Positions 7,993 through 16,697 are shown, counted from the first letter of the stretch. The stretch: 64,000 nucleotides of DNA from Brumimicrobium sp051745635 (GCA_051745635.1 JBNJEH010000008.1:1-64000); one strand, 5' to 3'. Program-made: numbers and translations. The notes: a model not told the origin generated them from the letters alone.

Positions 7993-8790
7993 ATGAAAAT
8001 ACTATTTGTATCATTCGTCTTAACCTTTATGGTTTTTAGCCTCCACGCTAACTTGTCTATTGAGGGAAGTTACCAGGGAAAGAACTTGTATGTCCAGAAT
8101 CCGGCAAGTGATGATGGATTTGGTTTTTGTGCTTCTAAAGTAACCGTAAATGGAGATATCATGCCGGGCGGTGTGAGCCGAAGCGCTTTTGAAATCGATT
8201 TTTCACTGTTTAATATAGAAGTAGGTGAAGAAGTGTTTATCGTCATTGAACACGGTGATGGATGTAAACCAAAGATTTTGAATCCTGAAGTGTTGTTGCC
8301 CCGCTCCACGTTTGAAGTGACAGAAATGAATGTAACCAAAACGGGTGAGATCGAATGGACAACGACGGAGGAGCAGGGAGAGCTCCCTTATATCGTAGAA
8401 CAGTACCGCTGGAATAAATGGGTGAGTGCTGGTGAAGTCGATGGTACTGGTGAAGGTGGTCCGAATAATTACGAATTTAAAGTAACGCCGCATTCGGGTG
8501 AAAATAAAGTACGTGTAGTACAAATTGATCACTCGGGAATGAAGCGTAAATCGCCGGAAAAAACGTTTACTTCGGATGTGGAAGAAGTTGAAATGGCACC
8601 GAAAAAGGTGAAAACTGAAATTAAATTCACTGCCAATGGGGAGCCGGCAGAGACGAAATACGAAATTTACGATGCCTACGGCAATATCGTTAAAAAAGGA
8701 TATTCATCGAGCGTCAATTGCGAAAACCTCAGAAAAGGCGCTTATTACATCAACTTTGATAACGAAAATGAGAAGTTTATAAAAGGATAA
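7993..8790 (+). CDS. Secreted protein of unknown function
   Basis: The 265-residue protein has a signal peptide (about 1-19, ending near LHA) and probably two beta-sandwich domains. The final 60 residues, with KYEIYDAYGNIVKKGYSSS and KGAYYINFDNENEKFIKG, resemble a T9SS type A tail in layout (a strand, a GN-turn, then GxYYI) but lack the usual YPNP opening. I therefore call it secreted, with uncertain sorting. It is transcribed divergently from the transporter operon and ends at a strong terminator. No family recognised. Confidence 0.65.
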   Translation: MKILFVSFVLTFMVFSLHANLSIEGSYQGKNLYVQNPASDDGFGFCASKVTVNGDIMPGGVSRSAFEIDFSLFNIEVGEEVFIVIEHGDGCKPKILNPEVLLPRSTFEVTEMNVTKTGEIEWTTTEEQGELPYIVEQYRWNKWVSAGEVDGTGEGGPNNYEFKVTPHSGENKVRVVQIDHSGMKRKSPEKTFTSDVEEVEMAPKKVKTEIKFTANGEPAETKYEIYDAYGNIVKKGYSSSVNCENLRKGAYYINFDNENEKFIKG

Positions 8791-8808
8791 AAAAATTATT
8801 GTATAACG

Positions 8809-8844
8809 AAAATCCCGTTGACTGATGGTTGACGGGATTTTTTT
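8809..8844 (+). terminator. Rho-independent terminator
   Basis: The stem AAAATCCCGT/ACGGGATTTT (10 bp) encloses a 13-nt loop and runs into a T tract. It lies 19 bp after the secreted protein gene and just before the epimerase gene, so the two are separate transcripts. Confidence 0.85.
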
Positions 8845-8851
8845 ATGATGC

Positions 8852-9262
8852 ATGGGAATGAGAAAAATTGAACATATCGGTATTGCAGTAAAGAACATGG
8901 ATGCCGCAATTAAAGATTACGAAAAACTGCTTAATACTTCTTGTTATAAAATTGAAGAAGTGGAGTCTGAAGGCGTCAAAACGGCATTTTTTCGCGTGGG
9001 AGAAGCTAAAATTGAATTGCTCGAGGCGACGAATGAAGAAAGTCCTATCGCCAAATACTTGAGTAAAAAAGGTCCGGGAATGCATCATATTGCATACGAT
9101 GTCGAAAATATCGAGGTCGAAATAGAACGGCTTCAAAAGGAAGGTTTCGAATTAATTCAATCCAGTCCAAAAAACGGAGCGGATAATAAACGCATAGCAT
9201 TTTTACACCCCAAAACTACTCATGGGGTATTAGTCGAGCTTTGTCAGGAAAGGGTGCAGTAA
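8852..9262 (+). CDS. mce: Methylmalonyl-CoA epimerase
   Basis: It interconverts (2R)- and (2S)-methylmalonyl-CoA, linking propionyl-CoA metabolism to succinyl-CoA. The 136-residue protein is a single vicinal-oxygen-chelate domain. The expected metal ligands are visible: His8 (IEHIGIAV), an acidic residue at 55 (KIELLE), His in GMHHIAYDV (78-79) and Glu129 (LVEL). An alternative start at 8858 (MRKIEHIG) would remove two residues and fits the family equally well. The end overlaps the convergent HAD gene by 33 bp. The mutase genes are not in the window. Confidence 0.92.
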   Translation: MGMRKIEHIGIAVKNMDAAIKDYEKLLNTSCYKIEEVESEGVKTAFFRVGEAKIELLEATNEESPIAKYLSKKGPGMHHIAYDVENIEVEIERLQKEGFELIQSSPKNGADNKRIAFLHPKTTHGVLVELCQERVQ

Positions 9263-9865
9263 TTCGATGACATCGGATTTGTCAGTATCTAAATGTAAGC
9301 TCTGCAATCCCGCTTTTTGCGCTCCCTCGACGTGCTGGATGCTGTCGTCTACAAATAGCGTTTCAGAAGGAGTATAACCGTGTTTATTACAAACGTAGTG
9401 GAATGCTTCAGCATGTGGTTTTCGGAAACCGATACTCGAACTGAAATAGACGCCGTCAAAATACGGATCGAGTGATGGCTCACCGTGAACGCCCTTTAAC
9501 TGTTCGTGAAAATGAACCAAATGAATCGGGTTTGTATTGCTCAATAACGCAGTGTTGTAGCCACTCCTGACTGTTTTCAAAAAGCGGAGGCGTTCAGCGG
9601 GCAAATCCAGCAACATCGCATTCCATGCCGCAATGATCTCCTCCTCCGAAATGCGGTCGGGGAGCATGTTTTTCAGCTGTTGGACAAATGTCTCAGGGTC
9701 AATTTTTCCCGTTTCGTAATGGTCGAACAACTGCGTCTGTCTAGCCTGGGTATAAAGTGCTTGAAAGTTGGGAATACCGAGTTCTTCAAACGCCGCTATG
9801 GTTTTCTGATAGTCAATATTGAGAATGACTCCGCCGAGGTCGAATATGATGTTTTTGATTGCCAT
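9230..9865 (-). CDS. HAD-superfamily hydrolase (YihX-like sugar phosphatase type)
   Basis: The 211-residue protein has motif I FDLGGV (Asp9; the second Asp of DxD is Gly, as in YihX-type enzymes), motif II LLSNTN, Lys in FRKPHAEAF (motif III) and the acidic pair in LFVDDS (motif IV). A cap of about 80 helical residues follows motif I, giving HAD subfamily IA. It is probably a phosphatase for a small phosphometabolite; the nearest characterised enzymes act on glucose-1-phosphate or FMN. The gene ends inside the 3' end of mce on the other strand, 33 bp shared. Confidence 0.85.
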   Translation of the reverse strand: MAIKNIIFDLGGVILNIDYQKTIAAFEELGIPNFQALYTQARQTQLFDHYETGKIDPETFVQQLKNMLPDRISEEEIIAAWNAMLLDLPAERLRFLKTVRSGYNTALLSNTNPIHLVHFHEQLKGVHGEPSLDPYFDGVYFSSSIGFRKPHAEAFHYVCNKHGYTPSETLFVDDSIQHVEGAQKAGLQSLHLDTDKSDVIELLHPFLTKLD

Positions 9866-9902
9866 AGTTGTTATTCAAATAGCTGATCGCGAAAACTTGG
9901 GG

Positions 9903-10547
9903 TTATTTCTCCTGCTGCAACGTTGCTTTCAACGTGAAATCTACGGTTGGATCAATGTGTCCTTCTTCTGGTTTTTCAGGGTTTGGAGACATCATTTTAA
10001 ATTCCAGTGGACTCATGTCGATACCGAATTCTCCTTCTAAAATCAATTGATCTCCTTTTTTAGCGACTGACAAGGGCACGGTTTCTTCCAGTTTTGTATC
10101 CATGATTTCAAGCGTGATTTGAGCATCACCTTTCTTGATGTTTTTAAGTGTAATCTTTGCTTCACCATATTTTTCAACAGTAAAAAAATCAGCACTCTTT
10201 AGGTGCGCCTCAAGTTTTTCATTCTCTTTCCCTGTGAGATACGAATTCTTGATCGTCGCCATGTTGACTAAGAACGCTCCACTAATATTTTCTTGAAACT
10301 GTGTGATTTCCCCATGAGTGAGCTGGATCGTACCTACGTGGTGCTTGACTTCAACCATTTGACCTGCTTCGTCAGGTGCAATCCAACTTCCTTTCCAACT
10401 GATTTCACTTTTATCAGTTATGAGCACATATTTCTGAGCTGTTTTCTTTGTTGCAGTCGTCTCTTTTGAAGTATTGGATTCAAATATAAAGGCAGATAAA
10501 CCTATCGCTGTAAAAAGGCATGTAATATAAGCTACTATTTTCATCAT
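9903..10547 (-). CDS. YceI-like exported protein, paralogue A
   Basis: This 214-residue protein has an N-terminal hydrophobic signal (MMKIVAYITCLFTAIGLSAF) and a YceI-like domain, a lipocalin-type barrel thought to bind isoprenoid or other hydrophobic ligands. The start was placed at the Met that opens a normal signal peptide; an in-frame ATG 24 bp upstream (10571) would add MYNIKLNS. It is a close relative of the gene at 10703-11374; the last 45 residues differ at only a few positions. A strong terminator between the two genes shows they are transcribed separately. Ligand unknown. Confidence 0.8.
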   Translation of the reverse strand: MMKIVAYITCLFTAIGLSAFIFESNTSKETTATKKTAQKYVLITDKSEISWKGSWIAPDEAGQMVEVKHHVGTIQLTHGEITQFQENISGAFLVNMATIKNSYLTGKENEKLEAHLKSADFFTVEKYGEAKITLKNIKKGDAQITLEIMDTKLEETVPLSVAKKGDQLILEGEFGIDMSPLEFKMMSPNPEKPEEGHIDPTVDFTLKATLQQEK

Positions 10548-10650
10548 ACTATTCAGTTTTATATTGTACAACGAAGTATAAAAAAATTATCGCAGTGATG
10601 AGCTGTCAAGTTTATTTTTTCTCTCGCTCGATTGGATTTGTATAGAACAA

Positions 10651-10682
10651 AAAAAGCCGCGCACATTAAGTACACGGCTTTC
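10651..10682 (-). terminator. Rho-independent terminator of paralogue B
   Basis: Read on the minus strand, AAAGCCG pairs with CGGCTTT, and the inner TGTAC/GTGCG pairs extend this to 12 bp; a T tract follows. It ends the downstream side of the gene at 10703-11374. Confidence 0.8.
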
Positions 10683-10702
10683 TAAAAATGATAAATACGG
10701 AC

Positions 10703-11374
10703 TTATTTTTTATGTTTTAAGGTCGCATTCAATGTGAAATCTACGGTTGGATCAATGTGTCCTTTCTCTGGTTTTTCAGGGTTTGGAGACATCATTTTGA
10801 ATTCGAGAGGGCTCATATCGATACCGAATTCGCCTTCGAGCATCATTTTGTCACCTTTCGTTACCTTCATTACCGGAACCGTTTCTTCTAACTTCATACC
10901 CAACACGTGGATCGTGATGTCAGCAGAACCATCTTTGATGTTTTTTAATTCCACCTCAGCCTTAGCATGTTCTTCAACGTTGAAGAAATCAGGACTTTTC
11001 ATGTGACCTGTAAACTTTTCTTTTTCCTTTCCTTCCAAATCAGAGTTGCTGATTGTCGTTAAGTCTACGACAAATTTACCAGAAACATTTTTGCCCTCTT
11101 TTTTGATTTTACCATCTGTAAGTTGAACAGTTCCCATATGATTTTTTGTTTCAACCATTGAGTCACCTTCTTCAGCCGGCTTGATCCATGTTCCTTTCCA
11201 ATCGAGTTTACTTTCATTAGCTACTAGGGCGTAATTTTTGACTTTGTCTTCTTTCTTGTCAGCTTTCTGCTCAGTTTTTTTGTCGTCTTTTCCTTCAGTG
11301 TTTTCTGAATCTCCTTTACAAGCAGTTAATCCTAATGCTGCAAATACAAAGGCTGCATAAATCGTTCTTTTCAT
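10703..11374 (-). CDS. YceI-like lipoprotein, paralogue B
   Basis: The protein has 223 residues. The signal ends in the lipobox LTACKG (Cys19), followed by a highly charged Lys/Glu linker (about 21-47) and a YceI-like domain. Unlike paralogue A it is lipid-anchored. The C-terminal block around GIDMSPLEFKMMSPNPEKPE is shared almost unchanged with A, also at the nucleotide level, which suggests recent duplication or conversion. A TATATTTG box at 11407-11414 and a palindrome at 11424-11435 lie upstream. Function is inferred only from the family. Confidence 0.82.
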   Translation of the reverse strand: MKRTIYAAFVFAALGLTACKGDSENTEGKDDKKTEQKADKKEDKVKNYALVANESKLDWKGTWIKPAEEGDSMVETKNHMGTVQLTDGKIKKEGKNVSGKFVVDLTTISNSDLEGKEKEKFTGHMKSPDFFNVEEHAKAEVELKNIKDGSADITIHVLGMKLEETVPVMKVTKGDKMMLEGEFGIDMSPLEFKMMSPNPEKPEKGHIDPTVDFTLNATLKHKK

Positions 11375-11406
11375 GTCGTTTTAATTTAAATTTTAGTGTT
11401 CAACAA

Positions 11407-11435
11407 CAAATATAACATTTTGTTTACCATGGTAA
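11407..11435 (-). promoter_or_regulatory. Promoter -7 box with overlapping palindrome upstream of paralogue B
   Basis: On the minus strand TATATTTG (11407-11414) fits the Bacteroidota -7 consensus TAnnTTTG exactly. The perfect 12-bp palindrome TTACCATGGTAA (11424-11435) lies in the spacer between the -7 box and the expected -33 region. A dimeric regulator bound there would block transcription. The regulator is unknown. Confidence 0.45.
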
Positions 11436-11584
11436 CTATGAAATCCGGGAAAATTCGAATTATTCCGTGTATCGGGGTCTGGTGATTTCGGATTAAAGAA
11501 TGTGGGAGTGCTCGGGAAAGGGAGAAGATGGACAAAAACCGGAACCGTTCATTTAAAAAATTCGCTTACGTAAAGTCTTTTCGC

Positions 11585-11613
11585 TTTGGTGTAAAAAATT
11601 CTTTCTAAATTCG
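11585..11613 (+). promoter_or_regulatory. ftsX promoter (-33 TTTG, -7 TAAATTCG)
   Basis: TTTG (11585-11588) is followed after 17 bp by TAAATTCG (11606-11613), one base off TAnnTTTG. The ftsX ATG is only 7 bp further on, so the mRNA would have almost no leader. Confidence 0.5.
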
Positions 11614-11620
11614 TACACTG

Positions 11621-12511
11621 ATGAAAAAGGGAGTGGACAAACATGGTAGAAGGGGACTGCAGTCTGGATATTTATCCGTGATTGTCGGAATTTCGCTGGT
11701 GCTTTTTATGCTCGGTCTCGTTATTGGGGCTTATTTCGGACTGGAAAACATGCAGCGATCGGCCAAGGAAGACATCGAAATTGATTTGTTTTTTAACCCT
11801 TCACTCAACGATTCGGATATTAAGCTGATCGAGCAGGAACTGAAAGACTGGCCGGAAATTAAAGCCGTTTGGTTTGTTTCTTCCGAACGCGCCCTCGAGG
11901 TTTTTCAACCGAATGATGAAGCGGCAAATGAAATAAAATCTATTTATAACGGAGCGAGTCCTTTTCCTCCCTCCGTTTCGTTCCACCCTTACAGCAGTGA
12001 AGTAAATAAAGAGCGCCTCGGGGCATTGAAACAAAAAATTCTGGATGAATACGCGGAGAGTATTGATGAAGTGAATTACGACGAAAATCGCGTAGAACAG
12101 GTGAACTTAGGGTTTTTACAATGGGTTTACTTATTTGTTGCCATTGCTGTTCTGTTGACGATTATCGCCTTTGCGATGATCAACAATACGATTCGACTGG
12201 CACTCTATTCCAAGCGGTTCACCATTAAAACAATGCAGCTCGTTGGCGCAAAAGGTGGGTTTATAAGAAGACCATTCTTGTTAAACGCCATTGCTCAGGG
12301 GTTTTTATCGGCGATCATTGGTACGGCATTGTTGCTGGCCGTTTTTTACGCTTTGCGAAATTACATGTCGTTGATCACCAATACGTACGACCTTGAAACA
12401 TTTTTGCTGTTATTCGCATCGCTGATCATTATCGGTGTGTTCATCAGCTTCTTTTCAACGTTGTTTGCATTGAACAAATACTTGCGCAAAAAATTAGATA
12501 GTTTATATTAA
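11621..12511 (+). CDS. ftsX: Cell division protein FtsX
   Basis: FtsX is the membrane part of the FtsEX complex, which couples the division ring to peptidoglycan hydrolase activation. The 296-residue protein shows the family plan: cytoplasmic N-tail, TM1 (about 20-42), an extracytoplasmic domain (about 43-160, including IEIDLFFNPSLND), then three TM segments (about 167-190, 220-245 and 262-285). FtsE is not adjacent, as is common in this phylum. It leads a run with DUF3098, truB and a DUF389 gene. The EnvC-like protein at 53398-54705 is a plausible functional partner. Confidence 0.92.
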   Translation: MKKGVDKHGRRGLQSGYLSVIVGISLVLFMLGLVIGAYFGLENMQRSAKEDIEIDLFFNPSLNDSDIKLIEQELKDWPEIKAVWFVSSERALEVFQPNDEAANEIKSIYNGASPFPPSVSFHPYSSEVNKERLGALKQKILDEYAESIDEVNYDENRVEQVNLGFLQWVYLFVAIAVLLTIIAFAMINNTIRLALYSKRFTIKTMQLVGAKGGFIRRPFLLNAIAQGFLSAIIGTALLLAVFYALRNYMSLITNTYDLETFLLLFASLIIIGVFISFFSTLFALNKYLRKKLDSLY

Positions 12512-12525
12512 AGCAATAGATAGTT

Positions 12526-12873
12526 ATGGGAACAAAAGATAAATACGAAGAAACGCTGGATTCACATGCTGGTGGAACAGGGAAAAAACGAATGACCAAC
12601 GGTGGAAAAAACGACAGGGATAAAAAATTTATTTTTAATCGGTCGAACTACGTGTACCTGATTGCAGGCATTTTGCTCAATGTGATTGGATTTTTGTTCA
12701 TGATTGGCGGTGCCGCTGAAAATCCGAACGAATTTGATGCTTCATCATTATTTTCTGAGATGCGCGTCACGGTTTCCCCGATCTTAATTCTCCTCGGTTA
12801 CGCTGTCATTATTTACAGTATCATGAAAAAACCGAAGGCGTTGAAAGCGACTGCTGAAGATGAAAAACAATGA
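12526..12873 (+). CDS. DUF3098 family membrane protein
   Basis: The 115-residue protein has a charged N-terminal tail (about 1-38) and two TM helices (about 42-62 and 84-103). DUF3098 proteins are typically encoded directly after ftsX in Bacteroidota, and this gene begins 14 bp after the ftsX stop. Its last 14 bp overlap truB. Function is unknown; the conserved position suggests a link to the FtsX membrane complex, which is inference only. Confidence 0.85.
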   Translation: MGTKDKYEETLDSHAGGTGKKRMTNGGKNDRDKKFIFNRSNYVYLIAGILLNVIGFLFMIGGAAENPNEFDASSLFSEMRVTVSPILILLGYAVIIYSIMKKPKALKATAEDEKQ

Positions 12874-13579
12874 TTTTAATTTTCGGCAGGGTGAGGTGAT
12901 ATTGGTTGATAAACCACTGCACTGGACTTCCTTTGATGTCGTCAACAAATTGCGCTGGAAGCTGAAAAAAAAGTACGGCATTAAGCGTTTCAAAGTAGGA
13001 CACGCCGGCACGCTGGATCCATTAGCTACGGGATTGCTGCTCATTTGCACGGGAAAAAAAACGAAAGTGAGTCAGCAACTGACGGGCGAGGATAAAACAT
13101 ACACTGGAACCATCTTATTGGGAAAAACCACGCCGAGTTATGACCTGGAAACGGAGTTTGATACCGAAAGTGCAACCGATGCGCTTACAGAAGAGCAAAT
13201 ACGCGCTGCGGCAGAACAATTCAAAGGTGTACAGCAGCAAACCCCACCTATATTCTCTGCAAAAAAAGTGAAGGGTAAGCGGGCGTACACGTCAGCACGC
13301 GAGGGGAAAAAGGTGGTACTGGAGCCCAATAATATTCACATTCACTCATTTGAGATCAATACGGAGCGTTTTCCAGAAATTGATTTTAAAGTCAAGTGTT
13401 CAAAAGGAACCTATTTGCGTTCCCTGGCGCACGATTTTGGGCAATACCTGGGGGTTGGAGGCACGCTCGTTGCTTTGCGCCGGACAGCTTCCGGAGACTT
13501 CAGGATCGAAGATGCTAAAACGGTCGATGAATGGCTCACAATCATCGAAGCGACTGAGGTCGAAGATGTCTCTGCTTAA
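12860..13579 (+). CDS. truB: tRNA pseudouridine(55) synthase TruB
   Basis: It converts U55 in the T-loop of tRNAs to pseudouridine. The 239-residue protein has the N-terminal motif VDKPLHWTSFDVV and the catalytic block GHAGTLDPLATG with nucleophile Asp53. The conserved Tyr (KTYTGTILLG) and the RNA-binding KCSKGTYLRSLA segment are also present. The length suits the short bacterial form without a PUA domain. The start overlaps DUF3098 by 14 bp, so translation is coupled. Confidence 0.95.
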   Translation: MKNNDFNFRQGEVILVDKPLHWTSFDVVNKLRWKLKKKYGIKRFKVGHAGTLDPLATGLLLICTGKKTKVSQQLTGEDKTYTGTILLGKTTPSYDLETEFDTESATDALTEEQIRAAAEQFKGVQQQTPPIFSAKKVKGKRAYTSAREGKKVVLEPNNIHIHSFEINTERFPEIDFKVKCSKGTYLRSLAHDFGQYLGVGGTLVALRRTASGDFRIEDAKTVDEWLTIIEATEVEDVSA

Positions 13580-13588
13580 CGCGATGAA

Positions 13589-15481
13589 ATGGGTAAAGAG
13601 AAAGAAAATCCAATATTATTAGTAGATCAACCGGCTTATGAAGAGCTGAAGGCAACGTTGCGCGAATTTCTGGAAGAATCGGTTCTCTCCGTGCATTACT
13701 ACGAACAGTTTGACTATGCTGAACTCGGAAAAGATCAACGCGTTTATTGTTATTTGACGGATGATCAGGTCAAAGAATTACTGCAAAACCAGCACCTTAA
13801 GGATACGCCACTGGGCTTTTTGCCGCATCCAAAAGCGCGCAATGTGATCGCTGGATTTCAGGTGCACAAAGATGTCAAAACAGCGTTTATAGAATTGACT
13901 GAAGCCGGGGAAGATCTGGAAACGGATTTGTTGTACTGCAATGAAGTGCCCGTGCTGAATTATGCGGTCATAGGCGATATATCGACGCTCGTAACCATGA
14001 AAAATCCCTCCCGGTCGCTGCGTTCGAAAACAAAGCGTTTTTTTCGGTTTTTACGCAAATTGCGCGACGTAAAGGCGATACCATTAACGCTTTCTTTTGA
14101 GGACAAAGATGCCATTGACACCTGTGCAACGGATCTGCTCATTGTTCAACATGCCCAAAACAACCTGGTTTCGCGCATCTTGTCCGAAGATCACGCCATT
14201 AATACTGGTTTGTTTCATACCTTTGTGTTCGCTCCCAGAAGTATTCTCGAACTGCTCAAAGCCTACATCATTAAGTTGTTGCTCGGGCAGGGCGAAAGAG
14301 ACAGGAAATTTACCTTTTTAAGTAAGTTTAAAGTGGAATCACTGCGCATCAAAGCCGACCAGGTGTTTCGTTTTTCGCTCGACGGTCACGTGATTACCAC
14401 ACAAGAAATGTGCCTGGAGTTTCGCGGTCAGTTCCGACAGATACCTTCGGGGGCTACCCGCAGCATCGAAAAAGAGAAAGAAAAAAAGGGCGGAAAAGTT
14501 TTTCAGTCCAACCATTTGCCTTCTGGTGCTTTAAAGAAGGAGATGGTGCGCAAACGACTTCCGTTTATATCGCATGCATCTACGGACGAATACAAAGAGT
14601 TGTTTACTCAGCTCAGAGAGAACGCAAGGCCGAGTCAGAATTATGTGGTGTTGATGACATTGTCGACGATTCTGGCGACGTTTGGAGTTTTTGCAAATTC
14701 ATCACCCGTGATCATTGGTGCCATGATTCTTGCCCCGCTGATGGCGCCGATTATATCGCTGGCAATGGGGGTGTTGAGGCAAGACCGGAAATTGATCAAA
14801 AACAGTCTGATTACCGTGCTCGTCGGGGTACTCGTAGGGTATGCCTTCGCGATTATTCTAACTTTTATTACGCCGATCAATGACATGAATACGGAAGTGA
14901 CTTCGCGCATCAAACCTAATATTATAGATTTGGGGATTGCCGTGATTTCCGGAGCTGCCGGTGCTTATGCCTATTCGAAGGAGAGTATTGCCAAGACGCT
15001 CGCCGGTGTAGCTATTGCCGTTGCGCTCGTTCCACCGCTCGCAGTTTCGGGGATTGGATTAGCGTGGGGCGAATGGTCGGTTTTCTTTGGCGCTTTTCTG
15101 TTGCTGTTGACCAACCTTACCGGAATGGTACTTGCCGCAGCACTGACCTTTTTATTTACGGGTTACAGTCCTTTTAAACTGGCGAAGAAAGGATTGTTGA
15201 TTTCCTCCTTTGTAGTACTTTCGATAAGTATACCACTGGGTTATGGATTTTTTAAAGTGGTGGAGGAGAACCGCATTATTCAATCGCTCAATTACAGGGA
15301 GATCGACGATGTATTTATCGAGCACGTAAAACTGGAGAGTAGCGATCCTACAGTGATTGCGCTCGACATGACTGTCGACGAATATCCGACAGAGGAAGAG
15401 TTGCAACAAGTGAAGCAAAAGATTGAAACGATCATCGGCGAAGACGCCACATTAAAGATTGTGATTCAGTTAAAACGATAA
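13589..15481 (+). CDS. DUF389 (TIGR00341) membrane protein with N-terminal kinase-like region
   Basis: The protein has 630 residues. Residues of about 345-565 form the hydrophobic DUF389 domain, with NYVVLMTLSTILATFGVF, SSPVIIGAMILAPLMAPI and repeated TM helices. The first 310 residues are soluble and resemble a decayed diacylglycerol-kinase-type fold (LGFLPHPKARNVIAGFQV where such kinases have a Gly-rich loop, then a beta-sandwich around residues 235-300); this part is inference. The substrate of DUF389 proteins is not established. The gene follows truB by 9 bp. Confidence 0.8.
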   Translation: MGKEKENPILLVDQPAYEELKATLREFLEESVLSVHYYEQFDYAELGKDQRVYCYLTDDQVKELLQNQHLKDTPLGFLPHPKARNVIAGFQVHKDVKTAFIELTEAGEDLETDLLYCNEVPVLNYAVIGDISTLVTMKNPSRSLRSKTKRFFRFLRKLRDVKAIPLTLSFEDKDAIDTCATDLLIVQHAQNNLVSRILSEDHAINTGLFHTFVFAPRSILELLKAYIIKLLLGQGERDRKFTFLSKFKVESLRIKADQVFRFSLDGHVITTQEMCLEFRGQFRQIPSGATRSIEKEKEKKGGKVFQSNHLPSGALKKEMVRKRLPFISHASTDEYKELFTQLRENARPSQNYVVLMTLSTILATFGVFANSSPVIIGAMILAPLMAPIISLAMGVLRQDRKLIKNSLITVLVGVLVGYAFAIILTFITPINDMNTEVTSRIKPNIIDLGIAVISGAAGAYAYSKESIAKTLAGVAIAVALVPPLAVSGIGLAWGEWSVFFGAFLLLLTNLTGMVLAAALTFLFTGYSPFKLAKKGLLISSFVVLSISIPLGYGFFKVVEENRIIQSLNYREIDDVFIEHVKLESSDPTVIALDMTVDEYPTEEELQQVKQKIETIIGEDATLKIVIQLKR

Positions 15482-15542
15482 CCCAAATTCTTTTTGATAT
15501 TCGGTTTGCATTCGTGCGGCAAAGACGGATTAATTTTTTACA

Positions 15543-15573
15543 TTTGTTGCCCTCAAAAAAACGGTTAGCTTTG
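15543..15573 (+). promoter_or_regulatory. queA promoter (-33 TTTG, -7 TAGCTTTG)
   Basis: TTTG at 15543-15546, a 19-bp spacer and TAGCTTTG at 15566-15573 give an exact match to the Bacteroidota consensus TTTG-N19-TAnnTTTG. The queA ATG follows 6 bp later, so the transcript is nearly leaderless. This decides the start: the longer frame from 15514 would begin upstream of its own promoter. A second TACATTTG overlaps the -33 box (15539-15546). Confidence 0.75.
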
Positions 15574-15579
15574 AATAAA

Positions 15580-16629
15580 ATGAAACTTTCCGAGTTCGAT
15601 TTCGAATTACCCGAAGAACTCATTGCAAAATATCCAGTCGAGAATCGCGATGAATCGCGTATGATGGTCGTTCACCGCGAAACCGGTGAAATTGAACATA
15701 AAATGTTTAAGGACATCATTGATTATTTCGATGAAGGCGACGTGATGATCAGAAATAATACGAAAGTATTTCCTGCTCGCATGTACGGAAATAAAGAGAA
15801 AACGGGTGCCAAAATCGAAGTGTTCTTGCTCCGCGAACTCAACAGAGACTCCCTGCTTTGGGACGTTTTAGTCGATCCGGCCAGAAAAATCCGCATTGGC
15901 AATAAACTCTACTTTGGAGAAGATGAGTCGCTGGTGGCAGAGGTGATTGATAACACGACCTCAAGAGGACGGACATTGCGCTTTCTCTATGACGGAACGT
16001 ATGACGAATTCAAAGATAAGATCACTGAATTGGGTGAAACGCCGCTTCCCAAATATATCAAACGCGATGTAGAGGATCAGGATGAAAAGCGGTATCAAAC
16101 GATTTACGCCAAGGAAGAAGGAGCTGTCGCAGCACCTACCGCTGGAATGCATTTCTCCAAACAGCTCTTAAAACGATTGGAAATAAAAGGAGTGAATTTC
16201 GCTGAGATCACGCTGCATGTCGGACTCGGGACATTTCGTGCCGTAGAAGTAGAGGATTTGACGAAGCACAAAATGGACTCCGAACAGACGATTATTCCGC
16301 AAAAAGCTGCTGATATTGTCAACGAAGGCAAAGAGAAAAAGAAAAGAGTATGTGCGATAGGTACAACCTCCATGCGCTCTGTGGAAACTTCTGTATCGAC
16401 GAGCGGAATGTTAAAACCCTACGACGGCTGGACGAATAAGTTTATATTTCCGCCTTATGAGTTCAGTATCGCCAATTCAATGATCACGAATTTCCATACG
16501 CCTTCTTCTACATTGTTAATGATGGTGTCTGCGTTTATGGGACACGATTTAATGAAACGCGCTTACGACGAAGCAGTGAAAGAAAAATACCGCTTCTTCT
16601 CTTATGGCGACGCAATGTTGATTCTCTAA
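15580..16629 (+). CDS. queA: S-adenosylmethionine:tRNA ribosyltransferase-isomerase QueA
   Basis: It transfers the ribosyl part of SAM to 7-aminomethyl-7-deazaguanine at tRNA position 34, forming epoxyqueuosine. The 349-residue protein has the family start MKLSEFDFELPEELIAKYP, the conserved HVGLGTFRAV segment, GTTSMRSVE and the end NFHTPSSTLLMMVSAFMG. The start at 15580 is supported by homology and by the promoter immediately upstream. The other queuosine genes are not in the window. Confidence 0.95.
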   Translation: MKLSEFDFELPEELIAKYPVENRDESRMMVVHRETGEIEHKMFKDIIDYFDEGDVMIRNNTKVFPARMYGNKEKTGAKIEVFLLRELNRDSLLWDVLVDPARKIRIGNKLYFGEDESLVAEVIDNTTSRGRTLRFLYDGTYDEFKDKITELGETPLPKYIKRDVEDQDEKRYQTIYAKEEGAVAAPTAGMHFSKQLLKRLEIKGVNFAEITLHVGLGTFRAVEVEDLTKHKMDSEQTIIPQKAADIVNEGKEKKKRVCAIGTTSMRSVETSVSTSGMLKPYDGWTNKFIFPPYEFSIANSMITNFHTPSSTLLMMVSAFMGHDLMKRAYDEAVKEKYRFFSYGDAMLIL

Positions 16630-16648
16630 GCATTGAAGAAATAATTAA

Positions 16649-16691
16649 ATTGGAAAAGTCGTCCTCAATTCGGTCGGCTTTTCTTTATTTT
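16649..16691 (+). terminator. Probable terminator after queA
   Basis: GAAAAGTCG pairs with CGGCTTTTC (one G-T wobble) around a 14-nt loop and is followed by TTTATTTTT. It ends 7 bp before the ispD start, so it occupies nearly all of the queA-ispD gap. Confidence 0.55.
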
Positions 16692-16697
16692 TACACC

